Below, in pieces: positions 20,313 to 31,186 of a stretch of DNA of 64,000 bases. The position numbers and the translations under genes were made by a program. Each line of letters opens with the position of its first letter. Position 1 is the first letter of the stretch. The notes beneath the pieces were generated by a model. The model was not told the DNA's origin, ran no database searches, and was given only the letters and a program-made list of their open reading frames with translations. The DNA comes from Isochrysis galbana (taxonomy: Eukaryota > Haptophyta > Isochrysidales > Isochrysidaceae). The stretch covers positions 3,321,524-3,385,523 of the forward strand of contig CM030936.1 in the NCBI GenBank assembly GCA_018136815.1, given 5' to 3'.

Positions 20313-21705
20313 TGTCTATTGGGACCGTTCCAATAAATAAGCGTTGTGAGGCGCTATTGAGGACTCCGCCGCACCTCAACAATGGAGAAGGCGCGCCGCT
20401 GCCCCACCGTCCCACCGCCGTTGCCACGCCGCTTCTCGTCGTCCCCGCACCTGCCACGGGCCCACTGCAAGGCGTCGCGGCCCGAGCCCTGCGTGATGAA
20501 TGCCTCTCCCTCACCCTCCCTCTCCATGCACCCACGCTGCTTGTGCGCAGGGCAAGCGTGTAGGATACCAATGGACAGGTGGGGTGTAGCGGTACGGGGC
20601 CTGCCTTTTGCATCACCCGCGTAAGCCAAGCTAGCGTTAGCGTTACCGCGTGTGTATCCCTAGGGCTAGGGCTAGGGCCAGACCATGCCAAATTAGACGA
20701 GCGAACACTAGGCACTAGGACTCACGTGGCGGCCGACGCTGCTGAGCTTTTCTGCGCATTGAAGATTGAAGCAGGAACATCGGCATCAAGCTGCCAACAA
20801 GTGGGACACCTACCGGCAACACCTGCTACTAAGGTGTGAACCGTGGCCGACCGCAACATGCGTCGGGGTGGCGACATGGCACGGGGTGTATCATCACTCA
20901 TGGGATATTGTACACGCGCACACAATACTTGAAATAGAACCGTGGCCATCGACGAGCCCATCTCTCTACTGGGACGAGCGGAGGCGTTTATATCTTTAGC
21001 GCGCCTCCTCTATGGAACGGCGTGCTTCAAGGAAGAGCGAACACCAAAGTCACACCCTCTCGGCTCGATCAATAAGTGGCAAAGATCTTCTCGCTTGGAA
21101 GTTGCAATGATGACTATATCATATCATTCCTTGGCAGTGACCCGAAGCCGACCAGATCTTGCAAGATACCGTAGCACATTGCAGGTGGTACTTATCGATG
21201 CCTGGTGCCTTCGATGGAGACCGGTTGCAACTCGTGCGGGTGTATACATCATGCATCTCGCATGGAAACCGGGTCACGGCTTGCCGTCAATAGCCCCAGC
21301 ACCTGTCAAAAAAGGCTGCCACTCCGCCTCTCACCGCTCCCTAATTGTAACCGTGAACCGTAAGTATTGTGGCTGGGCACGGCTCGTTCCTCCTAGGAGT
21401 GGCGCATGTTCTATAGGACGACGGCTCTCGGCTGCGCCAAGCTCGGTGCAATCGTCGGTTCAGGGAACGCAGCAGGTACAGGAGGTAGCAAAGCGCAAAT
21501 GGCGCTCAGTCACCACTCGGTTATGTTTCATGAAGTTGTAACTCCATCGCTTTCCAAGACCCTTCTACGACCATACCGTCATTGGACCATGTGGGTTGCG
21601 AGCGTGGGCCCCAGGTGCGCAGATAAGTGGACGGCCTCTCCACGCTACCTGGCGCAAACCGCTAAACTGCGCGGACAAATACCCAGGACGCGACCGACGG
21701 CCGCA
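20313..21705. other. Intergenic, no gene recognised
   Basis: Frames here have no recognisable domains. A short telomere-like run (CTAGGG x3) lies near 20660-20680. Confidence 0.4.
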
Positions 21706-24121
21706 TCAGGCACGCCACGATAGGTGGGATGGGATGAATCCCTTGGCGACGAGTTGCCTGTGCTGCTCTTCTAGCAACGCTTCAAGCTCAGCAAGAGACT
21801 CCAACGACGACTTGGTGGGCGACGCGGATGGCTTGTGCGGTGAGGAAGCTGATGTGGCACTAGTCTTTGCACGCTGGGGGGAGTTTACGGAGTATGTGGC
21901 CGACGGGAACGCAGGGGGAGCTTGTGGCTTGCCGCGTGATGCAGCGGCATCATTTTTAATGGGTGCCTCAAGGTCCTCGAGACGCCCAATATGGCCTTTA
22001 ACCTCTGAGCTCGCCGCCAAATATTTGGCTCCAGGGGGTTGGCGTTGGTCGAGGAAAGGGAGCAGGTGTCCACCCGTAAAGTTGGCCCTTCCATGGGAAC
22101 CAGTTGACGAGTCCAGAGTGAACGTTAGCATAGGCTCAGCGTGGTTGCTTCCTGCCGAATCTCGAAGTGACAGGGCAAGGGACGAGGAGATGTTCGGCGA
22201 TTGGCTGGAGATGATCGGCGACAAACTGACCGACGGGGCGCCAGAAGTCTCCACAAAGCGACTCAGTGGTGTTGGCGACCGGGCCGCGAGCTCAAGGGCA
22301 CCATCGTGCGAGCTACTGCTAGACATCGACGGTTCACTCACCGACCACCCCATCTCGTTGTTGTGCACCAAGGCCTCGGCCGCTGAGCCGTCGGGCGCGG
22401 CCACAGGCGCATCGACAACGGTCTCGTCACAAAGGCCTGGAAAGTGACGTTGCGGCTTGGGCGATCTGGCGGCGAGCGCCAGCGGGTTGCTGTGTGGCTT
22501 GGTATGACCGCGCGGTGCCTCCTTTGACGACTCGGAAGGATTCTGGAACTGGACGCGCCCTGCCAATCCCGATGCGGATCTGGCGGCCACACAATTGTTC
22601 TCGCGCGCCTCATCCTCATCTGAAAGAGTGAGCTTTGGCTTTGGCGATTTGGCCGCGAGCTCGAGAGTAGGGGCCAGAGTGGCGTGAGATTCCGTCTCCG
22701 CTTCTGATCCTTTCTGCGCTGCTTGCGATGGCCGAGTTGCTCCATTGGAATTGGGCCGCTTGGCAACGGCTTTCAGGTCCTCCTTGGGCTCAGCCGGTGG
22801 CTTTCGCGGTGTTGGGAGGAGGGAAGCAACCCCAGTGAGCCATGCGGCATGGGAATTTTGTGCCGCCTCACGGCTCCGCTCGACGCGTGCTCGGAGGCGT
22901 GCTTGGTGCTCCTGACAAGGGGGACACATGGGCTGCTCAGTGTCGGGGGAAGCCAGCCGGCCAAACAGAGCTACGAACCGCTCTTCAAGGTGCATAGCCC
23001 GGGCTCAGCCCGTTGTCCTTTGTGGAGTTCTGAAGTAGGATGCTCACCTGCAACAACGCGTCCAGCTGGTCGAGTTGAGACATGGAGGTGGAGATGGCGC
23101 CGCCCGCTGCTGTGCAATCATGCTCCTCGTGCGCCATGGCGCACGCCACGCGCGCATGGGAGCACTGACCGTCATATGTAGCCGGCGCGTCAGAGTGCAC
23201 CAGACGCTCGCCGATCAGTGGGACCTCGGCATCGCAACTTGATGCCACCGCGACGGCCGGCGCACCACGGTATGCCTGCACGTTGGGCAGGTCGGCAGGC
23301 GAGCATCTGCTGGCCCCTTGCGCAACGTGTTCACAGTCCGCCGCCTCCTGTCTAGGGCGAAAGTTCGCGCCAGCAGCGAAGACGGCGCACGGTGCCTCGC
23401 CGCTCCATGCGGCTGCAGCGGCCGCAATCTCGGCTTGTGAGAGGCTGCATGGCTCCACACCGCACCGTGCTGAGGCGGCTTCGGTTGCCTGGTGCGGTGG
23501 CGATGCGCAGGTCTGGCGTGTTGTGGGATTGCCGGTGCGCCACGGCCGCTCGTGCGTTCTCCTCACGCGCGACAAGCTGCGGCCAGGCGACGCTCGTCGA
23601 GTAGAATTGGGCGCCGCCTTGCGGGTGACTTTCTGGTTCGGCACCGGCCGATGACCGCGTTGTCCGCTCCAGGCGTCTGCAGCAGCGCGCACTTGGTCTT
23701 GCGATAGGGAGCACGCACTTAGGGCCTCGCCGCACTCTTCGGGCGAGGACGCCTCGTTGGCGGACGAGGCGAATGAATGGCGCGTGTGCGCAGCGTCTTG
23801 ACGGACGAGAACTGGGAGGCCACCCGCCGGGAGCGGCGCGTCCGACTGTGAGGTCTGCGTGCACTCGGCCGAGCCCGAGCGCACCGGCATTGTGGGGTTC
23901 GCCTCACCGGGATTCTCCGTTTGTGTGGTTGCCTCGAGAGCGGTTTGGCAGCCGACCGAGGAGGAATGTGGCGGCGCACTGGTGGGGCGCGCGCGCGCGC
24001 GCGTATGTGTGGCCACCGGTGCGGCAGTGCTGCGCCGCGTGCGCTCAGCGAGCGCCGCTGCGCGGCTGGCGATCCTCCTCTGTGTCGCGACGACCGCACT
24101 GGCGCTTGCGTGCGGTAGCAT
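21706..24121 (-). CDS. Low-complexity protein with TQT motifs and short repeats, 2 exons (~782 aa)
   Basis: Exon 1 is 24121-23048, starting at MLPHASASAVV and ending LDQLDALLQ before GTGAGC. Exon 2 is 22980-21706, read on in phase 0 after a proposed 67-nt intron whose acceptor is weak. Near the N-terminus three cysteine- or threonine-QT motifs follow each other (VGCQTALE, ATTQTENP, ECTQTSQS). Two copies of a CSLSQ....AAA.AWSG unit lie in the middle. Exon 2 opens with a CPPCQEHQARLRARV segment, has three ELAA(K/R)SP(K/T)P repeats and ends with a short coiled segment (SLAELEALLEEQHRQLVAKG). TQT motifs are known to bind dynein light chain LC8, so a scaffold role is possible; this is inference. 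No enzyme domain is seen. Confidence 0.6.
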
Positions 24122-25207
24122 CTCCACACTTGGCCCCGAGGGCGGGAGCGCGCACGTGCACGCACATGTAGGTGAGCGGTCTGAGACCACTTGCCACCTA
24201 TTCGGGCTCAGCGTGCGCCTCGTAGGAGGCCGGGAGGCCCCGAGAGAGGCTGTGGGAGGCTGTAAAAGGCCAGAGGGCCGCCGGCTCACACGGATGGCCA
24301 CGCCTGTGTTGTCTCTGTACGGATCGAGGGAGGCCCAGGCACGGTACTCGGGAGGCGGTTTGGGCGCACGGTGACGGTGAGCCGCACCGTATGAGGAAAG
24401 AGCCCCTGTTGGGAGGGAGGCGGAGGGGAGAGGGCGGGAGCAGGTACGCATGGGGGGGGGGGCAAGGGGGGAAGGAGAGGGGAAGGCGAGGCAGGGTTGG
24501 GAAGAGAAGAATGAGAGTGTGGTAAGGGAAAAGAAGCTGTGGAGAGTGCCCTTGGGGTGCGGAGGGGGAGGGGGGGGGGGGGGGCAGCACGAGGGGAAGT
24601 GAGAGAGGTCGCGAGGAGAGAGAGGGGGGGGAGGGAAGAGACCGAGATAGAGCTCGACGGCCTCGGAGGGAGAGAAAGAAACACGAGGATGGGAGGGAAG
24701 ACAAAGACTGTTTGAGAGGGAGAGGTGGGCCCCCCTCTCTGTTCCCCTCCTATTTCTGGGACGCGCGGCGCTCCGGAGGAGAGGAAGAGGACACTAACAG
24801 AAACTGGCCGAGAAACTGAGTAGGAGAGGGGGTTGAGGAAGGGGACCAGTGAGAGAGAGGGAGAGAGTATACATATCGAGTTCGGCACGATTAGAGTCCA
24901 ACAACGTCGAAGGCGGGAGAAAGGGGTTCCAGAGATTATGAGAGAGAGGGTTTTGGAAGGAGAGCTTGGGCCTTCACAGAAGCTATTCCCTGAAACACAT
25001 GAAGAAAAAGACCAGGCCACAGGGAAGGAGGAGAGCGCCTTGGAGAGGGGATGGCTGCGAACCGTGTGAAATGTGACTCTCTCTCAGCTCTCTTCGCTTG
25101 AGAGGGGAACAGAGAGGATGTCCACACAACGGGTGTACTCCAGACTAGCAGAGGGTACTTCTAAGTCTTCCCTCTGCCTCTGTCCTCCTCGCCGCCCTGC
25201 TCTTCCT

Positions 25208-25251
<44 letters not shown>

Positions 25252-26049
25252 CTCCCTCCCTCTCCTTCTCTCTCTCTCTCTCTCCCTCCCCCCCTCCCCC
25301 CCTCTCTCCCTCCCTCCCTCCCTCTCTCTCTCTCCCTCCCCCCCCTCCTTCGCTCGTCATCACGCCGACTCCGCTCGTAAATCAACCTCCCGGCGACTCC
25401 GCCATGATGAGCTCATCCCTCGTCTCTCCCCCCCCTCCCCCCCAACCCCCCTCACGGGTCTCGTGGGAAAGAAAGACATCGTCGCCCCAGCAGCGTCAGC
25501 CATTCCAACTCTACCGATCTACGTGCCGATCGAGCTGCGAATGTACCACTGTACCACCGGCGGCGCTATGACGCAAGTGTGTGTGTGTGTGGGGTGGGGG
25601 TCATGCAGATCGCCCGGAGCCTCTGCCCCTGCGCCATCCATCACATGCCGCAACTGCCCGGGCTCCACCGCTCCACCCGGGTCGAAGAACCTCCACAGCA
25701 GCAAATGGGTACATGCTAAGGATTGAGTAGACGCTAGGTCTAACTAAGTCCTGCAAAATACCCTCGAATTTCCATCACCAGCTGGCTTTAGTTTGCGCTA
25801 GTAAACGGCGACGGAGCAGCGAGGGGGCACGCTACACGCTAGACCGGAGATAAGAAGTCGCGTTCCTTCAAAAGAGGGCCAGGTGATATTTTATTTTCAC
25901 TCAGAATGCTTGTTTTCTTTTAGGTCTCAACATCAACAATTCCTCCAGTGAGTATAAGTATTATTAAGATGAGTACAAAGCTAATAACGACATACAAGGA
26001 CGCGGCGCGTGCCCCCCCAAACACACACACACGGTAACCCCAAGCTACG
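24122..26049. other. Purine-rich and CT-rich intergenic DNA
   Basis: 24400-24720 is G/A rich on the + strand with poly-G runs. 24830-25130 has GAGAGAGG words. 25206-25350 is a (CT)n/(CCCTCC)n microsatellite. The long frames are compositional. The part next to 24121 is the likely promoter of the minus-strand gene. Confidence 0.5.
25206..25350 (+). repeat. (CT)n microsatellite with CCCTCC blocks
   Basis: About 40 bp of pure CT is followed by alternating CT and C-rich blocks. Confidence 0.92.
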
Positions 26050-26310
26050 CAGGCTAAGTTTTCATCTTCCTCCTCCTCGATCCTATTGTCGATGTCGTTC
26101 TTCTGGCAGGCGACGATGTCGCTTGGCTGATCTTGGGTGGCTAGGTCCGTGACGCGTGCGAGGACGGCCTACTTGTTCTCCATGTAGAGTTTGCCAGCTA
26201 CTCGGTGCACTTGCACCATGGGATTCGTTTGAGCGTACGCGACCGCCGTGATGTATTCCATGCAGAGGTACGCGACGGCGGGTCGCGACCGCGGCGCGAA
26301 GCGCTAGCCC
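26050..26310 (-). pseudogene. Degraded coding fragment of unknown family
   Basis: On the minus strand a frame reads YLCMEYITAVAYAQTNPMVQ, then a segment ending KLYMENK, a TAG stop, and continues AVLARVTDLATQDQPSD and an acidic EEEEDEN stretch. The composition is that of a real protein, and one C-to-T change would explain the stop. It could be a transposon-encoded or viral-type protein; I cannot name it. Confidence 0.35.
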
Positions 26311-26631
26311 GGTCACTCACTAGGGGGGTGCGAAGGGCACCATCGGTAATGGGCAAACGAGGACCTAAATAAGCTCCCTATAGGTTCTGGTATGAGAGAT
26401 CAGCAAAAAAAATCCGGGGTCCTCCGGCAAAATTTTCGAAAAATACTCAATTTCAGGCCTCTGACCTCTGACGGCCGCGCACGAAATATACAACGGGCCC
26501 CCTCCGGTATAATTTTATCGATGGCCTTCAAGCGCGCCTCTCGCAGCGCATTACGAAGCCATGGTCATCACCAGCAAACACGGTCGATACAGCCTACCGA
26601 AAACAGCGGGTCATATACATATATAGTGTAT

Positions 26632-27779
26632 CAACTATTGTTATAGTTTGAACTATGGAGCGTGCCGCGACGCCGCGACCGCTCCCGAGCCCCAGGCGAC
26701 CCTCGCCACCGCGCCCCACCTGGGACGCCCCATGCCGCCCGAGGCGGCTCGTCAGAAAGCCCTCTCAGAGCCCATCCAGCCCATCCAAACCACGCCCGCG
26801 CAAGCGCGCGGGGTGGCGAGCACTGGCACCGAACAGGTTGCCCCCATGGCTCTGCGTAGCATGCAGGGGGTCTTTGAGACTCCCTCCAACAGTGGGAAAC
26901 CCTCCCACCCCAAGAGCACCTCATGTGGGAGGGCAGCTCAGCTGCCCTCCCCATGGTGGAAACCTCTACCATCAGTGCACCCAACATGGGAGGGCACTTC
27001 ACAACCATCAATCTCCTACGGAGAGCAACTTGTGCCTCTGTTTTTCAACATGTTGACTCACTTCTCGTTTTCACCCCACTCCTGTGGGCCACAAGAACCT
27101 ACAACTCAGTGCCCTGCCTTGGGCCCTCCTTCAACACTTGACTCCCTCTCCTACTCTCCCTTCCCTCTAGAACCAACCCAAACAGCACGAACCCCCTCGC
27201 CCTCTGTTTCAAGCACCAAAACTTTCAACTCAAGACCTTTGTTGATACACTTCACGTTTTCACCCCACTCTTGTGGGCCACAATTACCTACAACTCAGTG
27301 CCCTGCCTTGGGCCCTCTTCCAACACTTCACTCCCTCTCCCACTCCCTCTTCCAACTACAACTAACCCAAGAAGCACAAACCCCCTTGCCCTCTGCTTCA
27401 AGCACCAAAAATTTCGACTCAAGACAAGAGGGAGGACATGTCTTGAGGCGGCGTCGCTGCCCATGCCTAGCGCAAAGGTATAGCGCCCCCACTCAGACAT
27501 CTCCTTCCCCACAGCTCCTCTCTGAGGAGTTGCTCCTCTCCCTCCCATTAGGCCCCCTTGCCTGCGAGACCAGAACAGGATCCCGGCGTAGGGGGCTGTC
27601 TGAGTGTGGAGGGAGGGGCGCTCTGGCTAGCGCAGGTAGAAAGCTAGTGAAGAGCTGGGTGGCATAAGGGGGGAAGGGTGCTTGCGCTTGCCGCGGCAGG
27701 GGGTCCTGTCTTGAGTGAGCGCTAGTCCCGTTCCTTTGCCGCGCCGCGACCCATAAAAATTTGTTAAAAATTTAAAATT
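26632..27779 (+). mobile_element. LINE-derived ORF1-type element, 1148 bp, 18-bp target duplication
   Basis: It is flanked by TATACATATATAGTGTAT at 26614-26631 and 27780-27797. The 5' end (CTATTGTTATAGTTTGAAC, then ATGGAGCG at 26655) matches the 5' end of the LINE ORF1 on the minus strand at 61548-61575. The right end is A/T rich (CCATAAAAATTTGTTAAAA). The ATG 26655 frame gives 133 residues, Pro/Arg-rich and then degenerate. The 3' 830 bp recurs at 62416-63274. It contains two related TGACTCACTT-like/TTTTCACCCCACTC blocks (27054-27090, 27250-27290). It encodes no reverse transcriptase, so it was moved in trans. Confidence 0.8.
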
Positions 27780-27797
27780 TATACATATATAGTGTAT

Positions 27798-28658
27798 TAT
27801 ACGTATATATTTATATCCATCTCCCGTAGGCTCACAGCTCACAGCTACAGCTACCGGTAGTTCCTGTGGGAGTGTAATTGTAATTGTAACTGTAACTGTC
27901 AAGCATGATTGTGATTGATGATTGATTGTCTTGCATCCAACTAGGTGGTAGGTGGTAGGTGGTGGTAGCTAGTGGTGTAGTGGTGCAGGTGGGAGGTGGG
28001 AGGCCAGGCAATCAGGTGGCGGAATTGATTATGCTATGGCTATGGCCTCGCTCGCATGCACGCTCACTCACCGCGCGCGCGCAGCGCGCAACCCTCTGTT
28101 CCGGACATGGGGGTCTCCTAGAAACACGGTGAAAAACACTGTTTTTGACTTCCGTAGAAACACACTGTTCCTGTGTTTAACATCTAGGGGTGCTAGGTGA
28201 CCTTCAAGAACAAAATGATTTTAAAATGGAAAATGGCAGGGATTAAGATTAAGTATCGCCCAATATTGACCGTCCGTACAGGACCGCAGACGTGAGAGGG
28301 TCCTCTGAGGGTGCAACTTGAGGTTCCCTTTCAAAAAACAACCAAACCTGAAACCTGAGGTTGCAGCCTCTTGGTGCGTGTACGACGCAACCTGCTTCCT
28401 GCTTCAATACCGACCAACCCTTTGGTTGCAGGCCTGGGCAGTACATGTGGGCTGAGTACAATGCTTGACTCATGGCCCCAAAGCTTCATGGCCCCAAAAT
28501 ACCAAGGGCCAAGGGGGAGAACCAATGTGCTAGGAATTGGCCAGGTACCGAGTATTACTCCAAGTAAAAGGATAGCGAAAGGCGAGAAAGTGCATCCCGC
28601 CACGGGGGTCGAGGCGGGCGCGGGAGGGGGGAGGAGCGACAGCGAGAGCGCGGGCTCG
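27798..28658. other. Upstream of the carrier gene; simple repeats and a MITE-like block
   Basis: 27930-28010 has GTAGGTGGTAGGTGG repeats. 28115-28185 has an imperfect CCTAGAAACACGG...ATCTAGGG hairpin related to the block at 8110-8480. The carrier frame stays open from 28371, but I place the start at 28659. Confidence 0.45.
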
Positions 28659-29774
28659 ATGTCGGCCGACTTTGTGTGCGGCTGGCTCTCAGGCTGCACG
28701 GCCTCGCTGGCAGGGCAGCCGTTTGACACGATACGCGTGCGGATCCAGTCGGGTGCGGCGCTTGGCTCGCCCCTCGCTGTCGCTCGACAGCTCCACGCTA
28801 CAGAGGGGCTGGCAGGCTTTCTGCGCGGCTTTGCACCGCCGCTCCTCGCGACTGGCCCTCGCAACGCGATAGGCTTCGCGGTGCAGGGCGAGGTGGCTCG
28901 GCGATGCGCAGAGCGGCTGAACCGGCGTACCTCCGCCTCCGACACCGAGCTCGTCCGCCTCGCCTCTGCGTGTGCGGGAGGGGTGTGCGCTGGGCTGGCG
29001 CAGTGTGCCGTCATCGTCCCAGCTGATCGCATCAAGGTGCAGCAGCAGGTGCTCTCTCGGCTGAGCGGCAGTGCGCCCGAACCAATGTTCGAGGTAGCAA
29101 ATCGACTAGTCCGTACGCATGGCGTTGTGGGTGGCCTGCTCACCGGTGGCACAGCGACTGCAATGCGCCAGGCACCATCGGCGGCCATTTACTTTGGCTT
29201 TTACCACGCCGTGCAGCCAAAGTTAAGGGACCGCTTTGGGCTGGGGGGGCTTTCAGCCCCTTTGCTTGCGGGTGGATTTGCGGGTGTTTTCGCGTACGCC
29301 TGCACGTATCCGCTGGACGTCATTAAGGCGCGGCAGCAGGCAAGCGGTGGCAGGGCTGACACTCTCCTTGGGATGGGAAGCTGCAATGCACGCCACAGTT
29401 CCACGCAGCCTGTCCAGCACCGGGAAGTCAGTGAGTTGCGCACGCGAGCAAGCGACTTATCTGCTTTGCGAGTAAGCAGCTTATCTGCAACGCCAAATTC
29501 TCGTCGAATTCAGCCCGAGGCGTGCGCAGCAAGTTCTTACCGTGCAGATGCATCCATTCGTCTGCCGACCATGTGGGCGGAGACACAGCGAGCGCACAAC
29601 ACCCACGAGGCGTTGACGGTACTCGAGACCATTCGCGCTCTCAATCGGGAGGTGGGCCCTGCTTGGCTTGTACGTGGAATGGGCCCAACGCTGCTTCGCG
29701 CTTTCGTTATCAATGCAGTCAATTTTGCTTGCTTCGAGAGTCTCAAGGATCGCATCAAGAGAATGCATAGGTAG
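28659..29774 (+). CDS. Mitochondrial carrier family protein (SLC25-like), 371 aa
   Basis: Three carrier repeats are visible. Signature 1 is GQPFDTIRVRIQ (residues 19-30), signature 2 is VPADRIKVQQQ, and signature 3 is YPLDVIKARQQ. Each is followed by the usual short helix and a G-rich contact (GLAGFLRGF, VVGGLLTGG, GPAWLVRGM). Start 28659 (MSADFVCGWLSG) puts the first helix at the N-terminus as in the family; an upstream extension of 96 codons exists but looks non-coding. The family spans six helices in the inner mitochondrial membrane and exchanges metabolites. Signature 1 resembles carnitine/acylcarnitine and ornithine carriers, but the substrate cannot be fixed by eye. Unusual: about 95 extra Ser/Arg-rich residues in the third matrix loop (after KARQQ and before LTVLETIRAL). 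Confidence 0.92.
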   Translation: MSADFVCGWLSGCTASLAGQPFDTIRVRIQSGAALGSPLAVARQLHATEGLAGFLRGFAPPLLATGPRNAIGFAVQGEVARRCAERLNRRTSASDTELVRLASACAGGVCAGLAQCAVIVPADRIKVQQQVLSRLSGSAPEPMFEVANRLVRTHGVVGGLLTGGTATAMRQAPSAAIYFGFYHAVQPKLRDRFGLGGLSAPLLAGGFAGVFAYACTYPLDVIKARQQASGGRADTLLGMGSCNARHSSTQPVQHREVSELRTRASDLSALRVSSLSATPNSRRIQPEACAASSYRADASIRLPTMWAETQRAHNTHEALTVLETIRALNREVGPAWLVRGMGPTLLRAFVINAVNFACFESLKDRIKRMHR

Positions 29775-30080
29775 CACACGGCGATGTGTTGTGCACATGT
29801 TGTACGGGACTCCTAGTAGCTAGAGGAAACAGGATTCGTTGCCTCGTTGGGATTCCACCCTCAAAGAGGGCATTCTCATAAGCTAAATTCATAACTAGTT
29901 AACTATCATCATTATTAATTATTTATTGAGAGTTAGTACGCACCTACTGTGCCACTACCACTAGCCGTGCAGCGCTTGCACCAAGCCACCAACCAACCCG
30001 CTTGTGGCAGTGGCGCGGATTGGTTTCTGCGGGAGTGTTGGTGAGGGATGCCCATCTCTCTTCCTCTTCAGGCTTCAGAA

Positions 30081-30210
30081 TAAAAAAACTTCTTAAAACT
30101 TCTTAATATTCTCACCACGCACGCGGCCCTGAAACAGGTGCATTTCCGGCGCCGACCACGCCCGCTTCCTTTTTCACTCCCTCCTCCTGCCGTGCGGCTC
30201 ACCCCTCTGA
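30081..30210 (-). repeat. LINE-type 3' tail fragment
   Basis: A-run, CTTCTTAATATTCTCACC, ACCACGCCCGCTTCC and GTGCGGCTCA blocks are present as in the tail at 57738-57870, in the same (reverse) orientation. Confidence 0.6.
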
Positions 30211-30255
30211 GGCCGATCTCGCAGTTACCACCCTCGCGGGCCCGTAAGGGCCCGA

Positions 30256-30393
30256 CAATAACGAGCCTCAGCCGGAGATCATAAATCATAAACCATATTT
30301 TATGATCTCGGAAAGGGCGCAAAGTGCAAAGTGCACCATGGCATCGACAATGTCAATCAAGAAGTCATAAACACCTTTCATTCGCCTATCTGC
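30256..30393 (+). repeat. Short dispersed repeat with a GATCATAAA hairpin, copy 1
   Basis: CAATAACGAGCCTCAGCCGG, then GATCATAAA...TTTATGATC, then GGGCGCAAAGTGCA and ATGGCATCGACAATG. The second copy is 56683-56815. Confidence 0.75.
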
Positions 30394-31186
30394 TATTTGC
30401 TGGGTATTAGAAAGCACCGGCTGCAAGACTTCAATATCAAGTACAGCAAGTCCAGGCCAACACAATCACCTAATACAACCGACTTACTTACTTACTACCG
30501 CCGCCATGCTAGCTAGCCACGTTCCACGTTCCCGCTGAGCCGCAGCCGCCGCACACCACCAACGCGCGGGGGCACTAAGAGCGTGCGGAGCGCCGACGCT
30601 TCTCCGATCCTTGCTCGCGGCTGCCGCGTCGCTCCTCACGCGCAGCCAGCCGGGCGGCGGGCGCTGGCTCGGACATCCCATCCCATCCCGTGCAGCAGCT
30701 CCATATCGCCCTGGCACCATCATGGTGACCAGGGCGGCCGAGAGGAGGGAGAGCGACGCCATCGCTCGCGCTCTCTCCAGAACAGAACCGGATAAAATTC
30801 TCTTACAATTCTCTCACACCACTACCAAACGCACATTCACGGTAACACGTAGATAACTAACGTAAACAGGATACGCGAAGAAGGGGGGGTGAGCAGGAGA
30901 GAAAAAGAGGAAAGAAAAGGAAAGACGAGAGGAGGCCCGTCGCCTTTCCTCACGTGAAGAGAGAGGAGAGAGGAGATCTCACAGGACTTAGAAAGTAAAC
31001 GTAGGAGAGGACGGAGGGGCATCCGTAACAGGCGCTCCTGCCTCCCGTCTCGCTGCCCCCTCCGAATGGAGCCAGATGAGAAGTCAGGCCAAGCAAGGGG
31101 ACTGGCCAGCTCTACCTTCTTTCTAACGTGAGGTTGCGGCCTTTTATTTATGGTTGAGGTTGCACTACATTAGGGTTATCATCGGG

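Larger units (their letters stand above)
29775..31169. other. Intergenic with retroelement tails; no gene recognised
   Basis: 29935-29985 resembles the LINE 5' leader (GAGTTAGTACGC, CACTACCACTAGCC). A LINE-type 3' tail in reverse orientation is at 30081-30210. 30256-30393 is a small repeat also found at 56683-56815. Frames at 30484-30856 have no family features. Confidence 0.45.

Noticed and set aside
20656..20682. Telomere-like CTAGGG repeats
   Set aside because: Only three units, and one base off the common TTAGGG; too short to call an interstitial telomere.
28115..28185. A third hAT-like MITE with CCTAGAAACACGG...ATCTAGG ends
   Set aside because: The ends match imperfectly and no 8-bp duplication is present; kept only as a MITE-like block.
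30484..30856. Small gene on either strand near 30.6 kb
   Set aside because: Frames on both strands are equally open, with no motif and no support from splice or promoter signals.
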